9,712 bases of DNA, taken from positions 6,024-15,735 of the forward strand of contig DEPW01000130.1 in assembly GCA_002358965.1 (NCBI GenBank), in the 5' to 3' direction. Under the pieces are notes generated by a model. It was given only the letters and a program-made list of their open reading frames with translations, was not told where the DNA came from and ran no database searches. Made by a program: the position numbers and the translations under genes. Origin of the DNA: Bacteroidales bacterium UBA3382. Lineage in GTDB: Bacteria > Bacteroidota > Bacteroidia > Bacteroidales > UBA932. Position 1 is the stretch's first letter, and every line of letters begins with the position of its first letter. Of the stretch, positions 1-6,983 are shown piece by piece.

Positions 1-880
1 CCAGCTGAAAAGCAGGGTGACCGAAGTGTATTTCGGCATACTCACCCTCGGGGCGATGATAGAGCAGAACGGCATAGCCGAAGGGATATTGGAGGAAAAT
101 GCCAGAATGGTCGAGGCCTGCATCGCAGGCGGCGTGGCGATGGAAAGCGATCTCGATGTGATCAAGGCCGAAATCCTTACCAATGCCCAGAACCGTATCA
201 AGCTCGTCGGGGCGAGGGATACCTATGTCCGGCTGATGTCGCTGATTACCGGCAGTCCGATGGATGAGAGTACGGAGTTCCAGGTCCCGCCAATCCCTCA
301 GTACAGGCAGGAATACCTGCAGGAGGAGGTGAAACGCTACGAACTCGGACTGCTGGATGCCCGTGAAGCTTCCGTCGAAGCGCAGCGCAGGATGCTGGAT
401 GCGCAGGTCATGCCTTCTTTCAGCCTCTTCGCCCAGGGCTATTACGGCTATCCGGGCATGAACATGTTCGATGACATGCTGGACTATCGATGGGGATTCA
501 ACGGAGTGGTAGGCATTAGGTTCAGGTGGAACATCTCCGTGCTGTTCATGAGGAAGAACCGGCTTGGGCAGCTCGACCAGTCGCTCAAAAGCATCGAGCT
601 GCAACGGGAGACTTTCCTGTTCAACAACCGTCTCGAACAGACGGGCAAGAATGCCGAAATCGAACAGATGCGTGCCATAATGGAGCAGGACCGGCAGATC
701 ATAAGCCTGAGAAGTTCGGTGCGCGAGGCGTCGGAGGCCAAGCTGGCCAACGGGACGATTACGGCCAACGACCTTGTCAGGGACATAGCGGCAGAGTCCA
801 AGGCAAGGATTGACAAATCCCTGCACGAACTGGAATATCTGCAGAAGATATATGAGATGAAATACATTGTGAACGATTAA
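1..880 (+). CDS. TolC-family outer-membrane efflux channel, 5'-truncated by window edge
   Basis: This is the C-terminal ~293 residues of a TolC-type outer membrane factor, the exit duct of a tripartite exporter. The frame is open from base 2 (reading QLKSRVTEVYFGILTLGAM), so the GTG at 17 is an internal codon and the true start lies upstream. Visible features are long amphipathic, coiled-coil-like helices, a central segment PSFSLFAQGYYGYPG followed by aromatic-rich beta-like sequence (WGFNGVVGIRFRWN), and a closing helical repeat with KLANGTITANDLVRDI. That last stretch resembles the family's terminal 'G-T-x-S/T-x-x-D-L' element. TolC homologues are usually 420-490 aa, so roughly a third is missing. 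It is followed after 11 nt by the adaptor gene and is presumably the first visible gene of the exporter operon. The assignment rests on these features and on context; no single catalytic motif exists for this family. Confidence 0.88.
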   Translation, partial: QLKSRVTEVYFGILTLGAMIEQNGIAEGILEENARMVEACIAGGVAMESDLDVIKAEILTNAQNRIKLVGARDTYVRLMSLITGSPMDESTEFQVPPIPQYRQEYLQEEVKRYELGLLDAREASVEAQRRMLDAQVMPSFSLFAQGYYGYPGMNMFDDMLDYRWGFNGVVGIRFRWNISVLFMRKNRLGQLDQSLKSIELQRETFLFNNRLEQTGKNAEIEQMRAIMEQDRQIISLRSSVREASEAKLANGTITANDLVRDIAAESKARIDKSLHELEYLQKIYEMKYIVND

Positions 881-891
881 ACACATATGCG

Positions 892-1806
892 ATGAAAATA
901 GCGAGATCAGTCATATTCAGATTGCTGTTGCCTGCCGCCTGTGCGGTTTCCGCCGTCGTTTCCTGTGCGGACGGCAACGGTTCGGTCACGGCTTCAGGAA
1001 CTTTCGAGGCAGAAGAGATTACCGTATCCGCCGAATCTTCCGGAAAGCTCGTCTGCTTCGCTGTGCGCGAGGGATCGGAAGTAAAGGAAGGGGAAACGGT
1101 GGGACTGATCGATACAGTGAGCCTGTATCTGAACAAATTGCAGCTCGAGAGGAACATACAGGCCCTTGAAAGCGGCAAGCCCGATGCCGAAGCGCAGCTT
1201 GCCGTGATGGAGGCCAGGCTCGAAAACGGCAGGCGCGAACTGGACAGGCTGTCGCGCCTTGTCGAGTCGGACGCGGCGACACGGAAACAGTATGATGATG
1301 CCCAGGCATCTGTCGAGATCCTCGAAAAGCAGATAGAGGCCACCGAGTCGTCGCTGGCGAGCAATCTGGCGAGCATCGATGCCCAGATAGCAGCCCTTGA
1401 GGTACAGATAGCCCGGATAGAAGACGGGTTGTCGAAATGCAGGATAGTCTCTCCTGCCGACGGCACCGTGCTGTCGAGATACGCTCATGCCGGTGAAATA
1501 GCTTCTGCCGGAAGAGCCCTTTTCAAAGTGGCCGATCTGCGGCACATGTTCCTGAGGGCCTATTTCACTTCCGGGCAGTTGAAGGATGTGTCTTTGGGAC
1601 AGGAGGTCAGGGTGACTGCGGATTTCGGAGGAGGCAATGTAAGGGAATATCCGGGAACCGTGGCATGGATCTCCTCCAAGAGCGAGTTTACGCCCAAGAG
1701 CATACAGACCGACAGCGACAGGGAAAACCTCGTCTATGCCGTGAAGATAGCCGTGGAGAATGACGGCTATATCAAGATAGGCATGTTCGGGAAAGTCTCA
1801 TTGTGA
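892..1806 (+). CDS. HlyD/YbhG-type periplasmic adaptor (membrane fusion) lipoprotein
   Basis: A 304-aa periplasmic adaptor that should bridge the ABC permeases to the TolC channel. The N-terminus is a lipoprotein signal peptide: basic start, hydrophobic core, lipobox V22-V23-S24 before C25. The mature protein should therefore be lipid-anchored rather than held by an uncleaved helix. Next come a first half of a biotinyl-lipoyl-like domain (about 40-75, with VREGSEVKEGETV), a long alpha-helical hairpin (about 76-182) and the second lipoyl half (IVSPADGTVLSRYAHAGE, 185-202). A C-terminal beta-barrel region ends in IKIGMFGKVSL. The hairpin tip carries RLSRLVESDAATRKQYDDA, fitting the RLxxL…A-S/T pattern used by such adaptors to engage TolC. 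The start ATG lies 11 nt after the TolC stop, and the stop is 3 nt before the first ATPase start, so co-transcription is expected. By order and layout it corresponds to E. coli YbhG. Confidence 0.92.
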   Translation: MKIARSVIFRLLLPAACAVSAVVSCADGNGSVTASGTFEAEEITVSAESSGKLVCFAVREGSEVKEGETVGLIDTVSLYLNKLQLERNIQALESGKPDAEAQLAVMEARLENGRRELDRLSRLVESDAATRKQYDDAQASVEILEKQIEATESSLASNLASIDAQIAALEVQIARIEDGLSKCRIVSPADGTVLSRYAHAGEIASAGRALFKVADLRHMFLRAYFTSGQLKDVSLGQEVRVTADFGGGNVREYPGTVAWISSKSEFTPKSIQTDSDRENLVYAVKIAVENDGYIKIGMFGKVSL

Positions 1807-1809
1807 ATC

Positions 1810-2709
1810 ATGGCAGAGATATCCGCATACGGTGTCAGCAAGTCTTACGGCAAGACAAAGGCTCTCGACAATATCGGTTTCGAAACCGACAGGGGCGAGA
1901 TCTTCGGAATCATAGGCCCTGACGGTGCGGGAAAGACGACCCTGTTCCGAATCATGACTACGCTGATGCTTGCCGACAGCGGGACGGTCACAGTAGCGGG
2001 TTACGATGTTGTGAAGGATTTTGCAGCCATCCGTAACATCATCGGTTACATGCCCGGGCGTTTTTCCCTGTACAAAGACCTTTCCGTCGAGGAAAACCTT
2101 TCGTTTTTCGCCTCCGTCTTCGGTACTACCGTCGATGAAAACTATCATTTGGTGGCGGATATATACAGGCAGCTCGAGCCCTTCAAGAGAAGGCGTGCGG
2201 ATGCCTTGTCCGGAGGAATGAAGCAGAAGCTGGCGCTGTGCTGCGCGATGATACACAAGCCGAGGGTGCTGTTCCTTGACGAACCGACTACCGGTGTAGA
2301 TCCTGTCAGCCGCAAGGAGTTCTGGAACATGCTGTACAACCTTAAGCTCCAGGGCGTCACCGTCGTGGTGAGCACACCGTATATGGACGAGGCCGGGATG
2401 TGCGACAGGATAGCCTTGATAATGAACGGCCGTTTCCTGAAGATAGAGACTCCCGGGAATATGCTCGCGCAGTACGACAAGACCCTGTTTTCGGTACGAT
2501 CGGGGAACAACGCCTCTCTGCTTCGGCAGCTAATCAAGATGCCCGGCATCAAGAGCTGCTATCCTTTCGGAGAGACTCTCCATGTCGTGGCGGACAAGGG
2601 ATTCGGCATTTCGGATCTGCCTTCGCGCCTCGTTTCCGATACGCCGGTAAAGGTGGAGATGATCAATCCCACCATAGAGGACTGTTTCATGGAATTGAAT
2701 GAAAAATGA
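1810..2709 (+). CDS. ABC exporter ATPase 1 (YbhF N-half-like, degenerate Q- and H-loops)
   Basis: A 299-aa cytoplasmic nucleotide-binding subunit of the exporter. It has Walker A GPDGAGKTT (36-44), the canonical signature LSGGMKQ (133-139), Walker B VLFLDE with catalytic E158, and D-loop GVDP (162-165). Two normally conserved residues are missing. The Q-loop reads YMPGRFSLY, with G83 where Gln is expected. The H-switch reads VVSTPYMDEA, with P190 where His is expected. A C-terminal extension of about 85 residues ends INPTIEDCFMEL, the element that in ABC-2 exporter ATPases follows the core domain. Sequence and order match the N-terminal half of E. coli YbhF, whose second half is here a separate downstream gene. 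The downstream ATG is 9 nt after this stop. Export of drugs or envelope components is likely, but the substrate cannot be read from the sequence. Confidence 0.93.
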   Translation: MAEISAYGVSKSYGKTKALDNIGFETDRGEIFGIIGPDGAGKTTLFRIMTTLMLADSGTVTVAGYDVVKDFAAIRNIIGYMPGRFSLYKDLSVEENLSFFASVFGTTVDENYHLVADIYRQLEPFKRRRADALSGGMKQKLALCCAMIHKPRVLFLDEPTTGVDPVSRKEFWNMLYNLKLQGVTVVVSTPYMDEAGMCDRIALIMNGRFLKIETPGNMLAQYDKTLFSVRSGNNASLLRQLIKMPGIKSCYPFGETLHVVADKGFGISDLPSRLVSDTPVKVEMINPTIEDCFMELNEK

Positions 2710-2718
2710 GTTTGCGCG

Positions 2719-3462
2719 ATGTCCGGGAATAATGCCATAGAAGTCAGGTCGTTGACGAAGAGATTCGGGGATTTCACAGCCGTCGACAATATTTCGTTCA
2801 CGGTGTCGAAAGGGGAGATATTCGGTTTTCTCGGAGCCAACGGAGCCGGAAAGACCACCGCCATGAAGATGCTTTGCGGCCTGAGCCGTCCGACTTCCGG
2901 GGAAGCTTTCGTGGCCGGTTTCGATGTAGGCAGGGAGCCCGAAGAGGTAAAGAGGAACATCGGCTACATGAGTCAGAAATTTTCCCTCTACGAGGACCTG
3001 ACAGTTTATGAAAACATAGAGCTGTTCGCCGGGATTTACGGGATGAAACGCAAAGACATATCGCGTAAAGCGATTTCGCTGCTCCAGAAGCTCGGGTTTT
3101 ACTCCGAACGCAAGACTTTCGTGAAGGAGCTGCCGTTGGGATGGAAACAGAAACTTGCCTTTTCTGTGGCTATCTTCCATGAACCGAAGGTCGTTTTTCT
3201 CGACGAACCTACCGGAGGGGTCGATCCTGTCGCAAGAAGACAGTTCTGGTTCCAGATATACGAGGCCGCCGAAAGGGGTATCACTGTCTTCGTGACTACG
3301 CATTATATGGACGAGGCCGAGTATTGCAACCGCGTATCCGTCATGGTGGACGGGCGCATCGAGGCCATGGACGCACCCTCTGCCTTGAAGCGGAGGTTCG
3401 GTACGGATTCCATGGATTCGGTATTCTATCAACTTGCCCGCGGGGCCAAACGCAGCGAATGA
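2719..3462 (+). CDS. ABC exporter ATPase 2 (YbhF C-half-like, non-canonical signature)
   Basis: A 247-aa second nucleotide-binding subunit, presumably partner of ATPase 1. It has Walker A GANGAGKTT (39-47), an intact Q-loop (YMSQKFSLYEDL, Q86), Walker B VVFLDE (E163 catalytic), D-loop GVDP and an intact H-switch (TTHYMDEAEYC, H195). The ABC signature is LPLGWKQ (138-144) instead of LSGGQ. From memory, the same LPLGxKQ variant occurs in the second half of E. coli YbhF, so it is a family trait and not damage. The protein ends soon after the core (…SVFYQLARGAKRSE). Its stop codon overlaps the start of permease 1 (ATGA at 3459-3462), pointing to translational coupling. Together with ATPase 1 it should power the two permeases. 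Confidence 0.93.
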   Translation: MSGNNAIEVRSLTKRFGDFTAVDNISFTVSKGEIFGFLGANGAGKTTAMKMLCGLSRPTSGEAFVAGFDVGREPEEVKRNIGYMSQKFSLYEDLTVYENIELFAGIYGMKRKDISRKAISLLQKLGFYSERKTFVKELPLGWKQKLAFSVAIFHEPKVVFLDEPTGGVDPVARRQFWFQIYEAAERGITVFVTTHYMDEAEYCNRVSVMVDGRIEAMDAPSALKRRFGTDSMDSVFYQLARGAKRSE

Positions 3463-4577
3463 TGGCCATGAAACAGTTTTTCGCATTCGTAAGGAAAGAG
3501 TTCAGGCATGTGTTCCGCGACCAGAGGACGATGCTGATATTGCTCGGGATGCCAGTGGCCCAGATAATCCTTTTCGGTTTCGCGATTACTAACGAGATCA
3601 GGAACATAGACACGGCGTTGCTTGTTCCCGAAATGGGGGAGGATGTCCGCCGTCTGGCTGAAAAATTCGAGGCGAGCGATTATTTTTCGGTCGTATCCGT
3701 GATTTCGGACGAGGCTTCCATCGACGGGCTGTTCCAAAGGGGCGAAGCGGACCTTGTCGTTGCGTTTTCTCCCGGTTTCGGGAGAGACATGTATTCTCCC
3801 GAGGGGGCTTCGATCCGTCTGATTGCGGATGCGACGAATACCAATGCGGCTTCGGCCATGACCATGTACGCCTCCAATGTCGTCAATGATTATGTGGCCG
3901 AGACGGTTTCCGAAAAAGGGCTTCCGGGGATTTCGGGAGTGCAGCCTGAAATCCGGATGCTTTACAATCCGCAGATGCGCAGCGCCTATACCTTCGTTCC
4001 CGGAGTGATGGGGCTGATAATCATACTGATATGCTCTATGATGACCTCGGTCTCCATTGTAAAGGAGAAGGAAACGGGGACCATGGAGCTGCTGCTTGTC
4101 TCGCCGGTCAGGCCGATAGTGGTGATAATCGCCAAGATGGTGCCTTATTTTACGGTTTCGATGGTGAACTATCTGACGATACTCGCCTTGTCCGTCTGGC
4201 TGCTGCATATCCCGATTACGGGAAGTTTCTGGGCGTTGACTTTGTTGTCGGTAATCTACATCATCCTGTCGCTTGCGCTGGGACAGCTGATATCGACGAT
4301 TGCGAAGACCCAGGTGTCGGCGATGCTCATGTCCGGCTTCATGCTGCTCGTACCGGTGCTGTTTTTCTCCGAACTGCTCTTTCCGGTGGAGAACATGCCT
4401 GTCGTCTTCAGATGGTTTTCCGACCTGATTCCTGCAAAATGGTATGTGATAGGCGTGAAGAAGATAATGATCGAAGGTCTGCCCATAGTCTATGCCGCCC
4501 GTGAGTTCATAATACTTTCGGTGATGGCGGCGGTGATTTTGGCTGTAAGTTTAATGAGGTACAAAGACAGGATGTGA
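3459..4577 (+). CDS. ABC-2 type permease 1 (YbhS/YbhR-like)
   Basis: A 372-aa inner-membrane exporter subunit of the ABC-2 type. One N-terminal membrane helix (about 26-44) is followed by a large extracytoplasmic domain (about 46-175). A cluster of five more helices follows (about 180-200, 220-250, 258-280, 286-306, 350-366). The conserved family segment is visible: NPQMRSAYTFVPG then VKEKETGTMELLLVSP (201-216), the cytoplasmic coupling-helix region facing the ATPases. Three closely spaced ATGs (3459, 3462, 3468) are possible starts. I chose 3459 because it makes the ATGA overlap with ATPase 2, but MKQFFAFVRKEF from 3468 is equally natural. The frame is open further upstream to a GTG at 3324, but that part lies inside ATPase 2 and does not look like a membrane protein. 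It pairs with the next gene, the second half of the permease heterodimer. Confidence 0.92.
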   Translation: MMAMKQFFAFVRKEFRHVFRDQRTMLILLGMPVAQIILFGFAITNEIRNIDTALLVPEMGEDVRRLAEKFEASDYFSVVSVISDEASIDGLFQRGEADLVVAFSPGFGRDMYSPEGASIRLIADATNTNAASAMTMYASNVVNDYVAETVSEKGLPGISGVQPEIRMLYNPQMRSAYTFVPGVMGLIIILICSMMTSVSIVKEKETGTMELLLVSPVRPIVVIIAKMVPYFTVSMVNYLTILALSVWLLHIPITGSFWALTLLSVIYIILSLALGQLISTIAKTQVSAMLMSGFMLLVPVLFFSELLFPVENMPVVFRWFSDLIPAKWYVIGVKKIMIEGLPIVYAAREFIILSVMAAVILAVSLMRYKDRM

Positions 4578-4583
4578 TTCGTT

Positions 4584-5711
4584 ATGACGCTCGGTTTTTT
4601 GTTGGAAAAGGAATTCAAGCAGTTTGTCCGTACTCCGATATTCGTCGGACTGACCCTGATTTTCCCTGCCGCCATCATGCTGGTGATTCCATGGATAGTG
4701 AGGATGGATATCAAGAACATAAGCGTAGTGGTGGTGGACAACGACCGCAGCAGCGCATCCTCGGATTTTGTCAGCGCCGTGGGCTCTTCCGGCTACTTCG
4801 TCCTGGACGGCCTCGCTTCGGATTACGATGAAGCCTTGAGGAAGGTGGAACTGTCGCAAACCGATGCGGTGATAGTGATTCCCGACGGCTTCGAGAAGGG
4901 GCTGATGTTCGAAGGAGGAGCTCCCGTGCAGGTTTCGATAAACGCCGTGAACGAGACAAGGGGCACTCTCGGCGCGAGCTATCTCGGATCGATCTGCGCG
5001 ACCTTCACTGCCGATTATTTCGGGATGCATCCTCTCGGCGGCGCTTCGTCTTACATGCAAGGGATGATGCCCGACATAGAGGTTTCGGTCCAGAACCGTT
5101 ACAATCCGATGATGGATTACAAGTGGTTCATGATCCCGGGGCTTTTCGTCATCATACTTGTCATGCTGTGCGGCTTTCTCCCGGCCCTCAACATTGTGGG
5201 CGAAAAGGAGAAGGGGACGATAGAGCAGATAAACATAACCCCGGTTTCGAAATCCGCTTTCATCCTTTCGAAGATGATCCCTTATTGGATAATGGGAACA
5301 GGCGTCCTGGTCTTGTCGATGGTGCTGGCTTATCTGGTTTACGGTCTGGCCCCTATGGGAAGCCTGTGGGTGATAGCCGTCTTTTCGGTAATATTCATTT
5401 TTGCCGTATCGTGTTTCGGACTGGTGGTTTCGAATTACTCTAACAACACCCAGCAGGCAATGCTTGTGATGTTTTTCTTCATCCTTGTCTTCCTGCTCAT
5501 GAGCGGTCTCCTTACGCCTATCGAATCCATGCCGGACTGGACGCAGGTGATCACATACGCCAATCCGTTGAGGTACTATATCGAGGTAATGCGCGGGGTC
5601 TATCTCAAAGGTGCAGGCTTTGCCGACCTGATGCCTCAGTTCTGGGCGTTGTTGTCCTTTGCCGCCGGTCTCGGTGTCTGGGCCGTCCTCAGCTACAGGA
5701 AGCAGTCCTGA
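4584..5711 (+). CDS. ABC-2 type permease 2 (YbhR/YbhS-like)
   Basis: A 375-aa inner-membrane permease, paralogue of the preceding gene and likely its heterodimer partner. It has the same architecture: an N-terminal helix (about 19-40), an extracytoplasmic domain (about 45-178), then five helices in the C-terminal half (about 181-203, 225-253, 260-283, 290-311, 353-370). The family signature is present as NPMMDYKWFMIPG followed by GEKEKGTIEQINITP (206-220), with the EKExGT motif at the coupling helix. It starts 6 nt after permease 1 and is the last gene of the exporter operon; a hairpin terminator lies about 45 bp downstream. The pair of permeases, two ATPases, an adaptor and TolC makes a complete YbhGFSR-like tripartite exporter. 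Confidence 0.93.
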   Translation: MTLGFLLEKEFKQFVRTPIFVGLTLIFPAAIMLVIPWIVRMDIKNISVVVVDNDRSSASSDFVSAVGSSGYFVLDGLASDYDEALRKVELSQTDAVIVIPDGFEKGLMFEGGAPVQVSINAVNETRGTLGASYLGSICATFTADYFGMHPLGGASSYMQGMMPDIEVSVQNRYNPMMDYKWFMIPGLFVIILVMLCGFLPALNIVGEKEKGTIEQINITPVSKSAFILSKMIPYWIMGTGVLVLSMVLAYLVYGLAPMGSLWVIAVFSVIFIFAVSCFGLVVSNYSNNTQQAMLVMFFFILVFLLMSGLLTPIESMPDWTQVITYANPLRYYIEVMRGVYLKGAGFADLMPQFWALLSFAAGLGVWAVLSYRKQS

Positions 5712-5746
5712 CCGCTCTGCCGATAGTCGTCATGGCAGTCACTTCC

Positions 5747-5795
5747 TAAAACACAACGGCCCCTCTCCGTCATCAGGGAGAGAGGCCGCGTTTTG
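5747..5795. terminator. Probable bidirectional Rho-independent terminator
   Basis: A hairpin with left arm 5757-5768 (CGGCCCCTCTCC) and right arm 5777-5788 (GGAGAGAGGCCG) forms 12 positions with a single C:A mismatch (5762/5783) and an 8-nt loop. On the plus side it is followed by a short TTTT run (5791-5794). On the minus side it is followed by the complement of AAAA (5748-5751). It sits between two convergent operons, after permease 2 (plus) and LptF/G (minus), exactly where a shared terminator would be useful. The T-runs are short, so efficiency is uncertain. Confidence 0.72.
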
Positions 5796-5881
5796 TTCGG
5801 TCTTCGGAAATCATTCAGGTCTTACAGGCCTTCCGTCCTGCATGTCCCTGATGAGGTAATCGTTTCCGTCTGCCGCCTCGG

Positions 5882-6979
5882 CTATTTCGGCGCTATCCTG
5901 TACAGGAAGACGGCCACGAAGGCGTACAATATGTTGGGCACCCACATCGCGATTCCGGGCGGCAGGGTGTCGGTGTATACGAACATCTCGCTGAAACGCA
6001 TGAACAGGATGTACGAGAAGCTCAAGGCTATGCCTACCCCGAGATTCAGCCCTATCCCGCCGCGGCGTTTCTTCGAAGACAGGGATACCCCCATGACGGT
6101 CAGGATGAAGGCCGAGAACGGGAGCGACAGCCTTTCGTGTTTCTCTATCTGGGCGTACTGGACATTCTTGTCCCCCCTCATTTTCTGCGTGCGTATCAAA
6201 TCGTTGAGTTCGCGGTAGGACAAGGTCTCGACGGTGTTTTCACGCCGGTAGAAATCCTCTACGGTAAGGGCGATTGTCGTGTCCATCTGCTTGCCGCTCT
6301 TGATGATCCTGTCGTTCATGGTCTCATCGTACTGGCGTATGAAGTATTTCTTCAGGGTCCAGCATCCTTTCGTCGAATCCCATGTGGCGGACTCGGCCGA
6401 CACCTTGGAGACCAGCCTGTTGTCCTCTATGCTTTCGAGCGTGAAACGGAACGCCGTGTTGTTCCATGTGCTGAACGATTCGACATATACGAATTCGCCA
6501 GGGGCTATCTGGTAGTGTATGTCCCTGCCGCTGTTGTGGTATCTCTTGCCTTTGATGTATTGGGTCTCGAAAGCTATCCTCTCCTTGTTGGCGTGCGGTA
6601 TCACCAACAGATTGAGCCCCAATGAAAATGCGGCTATTACGGCTGCCGAGAACATATACGGGACCATCAGGCGGTTGAAACTGATTCCGCCTGCGAGTAT
6701 GGCTATGATTTCGGAATTGGCGGCGAGTCTGGATGTGAAGAAAATCACGGTCAGGAACACGAACAGGGGGCTGAACATGTTCATGAAATAAGGTATGAAG
6801 TTGGCGTAGTAATCGAAGATGATTTCCTTCAGAGGGGCTTCGTTTTCGACGAAATCGTCGATCTTCTCGCTGATGTCGAATATGATGACGATTCCGATAA
6901 TCAGTATCAGCGCCACGAAGAATGTCCCTATGAACTTCTTCGATATGTATACATCCAGTATTTTCGGTTTCAGTCTCAT
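5882..6979 (-). CDS. LptF/LptG-family lipopolysaccharide export permease (YjgP/YjgQ)
   Basis: A 365-aa inner-membrane subunit of the LptB2FG transporter, which extracts LPS from the inner membrane and passes it to the LptC/A bridge. Length matches E. coli LptF and LptG (about 360 aa). Three N-terminal helices (about 15-36, 64-83, 105-127) are followed by a periplasmic beta-jellyroll-like domain (about 130-270) and three C-terminal helices (about 284-300, 309-329, 343-361). Conserved family segments are SRLAANSEIIAILAGGIS (83-100), the coupling region, and HERLSLPFSAFILTVMGVSL (281-300). Sequence alone does not let me say whether it is the LptF or the LptG partner, so no symbol is given. It starts 4 nt downstream of the tgt stop and is almost certainly co-transcribed with it. 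The normal-looking end …YRIAPK is followed by an out-of-frame coding-like tail (see findings). Confidence 0.93.
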   Translation of the reverse strand: MRLKPKILDVYISKKFIGTFFVALILIIGIVIIFDISEKIDDFVENEAPLKEIIFDYYANFIPYFMNMFSPLFVFLTVIFFTSRLAANSEIIAILAGGISFNRLMVPYMFSAAVIAAFSLGLNLLVIPHANKERIAFETQYIKGKRYHNSGRDIHYQIAPGEFVYVESFSTWNNTAFRFTLESIEDNRLVSKVSAESATWDSTKGCWTLKKYFIRQYDETMNDRIIKSGKQMDTTIALTVEDFYRRENTVETLSYRELNDLIRTQKMRGDKNVQYAQIEKHERLSLPFSAFILTVMGVSLSSKKRRGGIGLNLGVGIALSFSYILFMRFSEMFVYTDTLPPGIAMWVPNILYAFVAVFLYRIAPK

Positions 6980-6983
6980 TCGT

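Noticed and set aside
777..1466. 229-codon minus-strand open frame opposite the adaptor gene
   Set aside because: It is antisense to the HlyD-type adaptor, whose domain order is intact. The Ser/Ala-rich translation is typical of a shadow frame.
3324..3458. Upstream extension of permease 1 to a GTG at 3324
   Set aside because: The extra 45 residues lie inside ATPase 2, are not hydrophobic, and do not resemble an ABC-2 permease N-terminus. The ATGA overlap start is far more natural.
2530..3486. 318-codon open frame on the minus strand opposite the two ATPases
   Set aside because: It overlaps two unmistakable ABC ATPase genes. Its translation is low-complexity in H/R/G and has no recognisable domain; it is an antisense shadow of GC-skewed codons.
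3429..4208. 259-codon minus-strand open frame opposite permease 1
   Set aside because: The translation is rich in H, R and Q with no domain, and it is antisense to a clear membrane permease.
5793..6218. 141-codon plus-strand open frame across the intergenic region into lptF/G
   Set aside because: It starts within the terminator downstream flank and is antisense to the conserved LptF/G C-terminus. No family resemblance.
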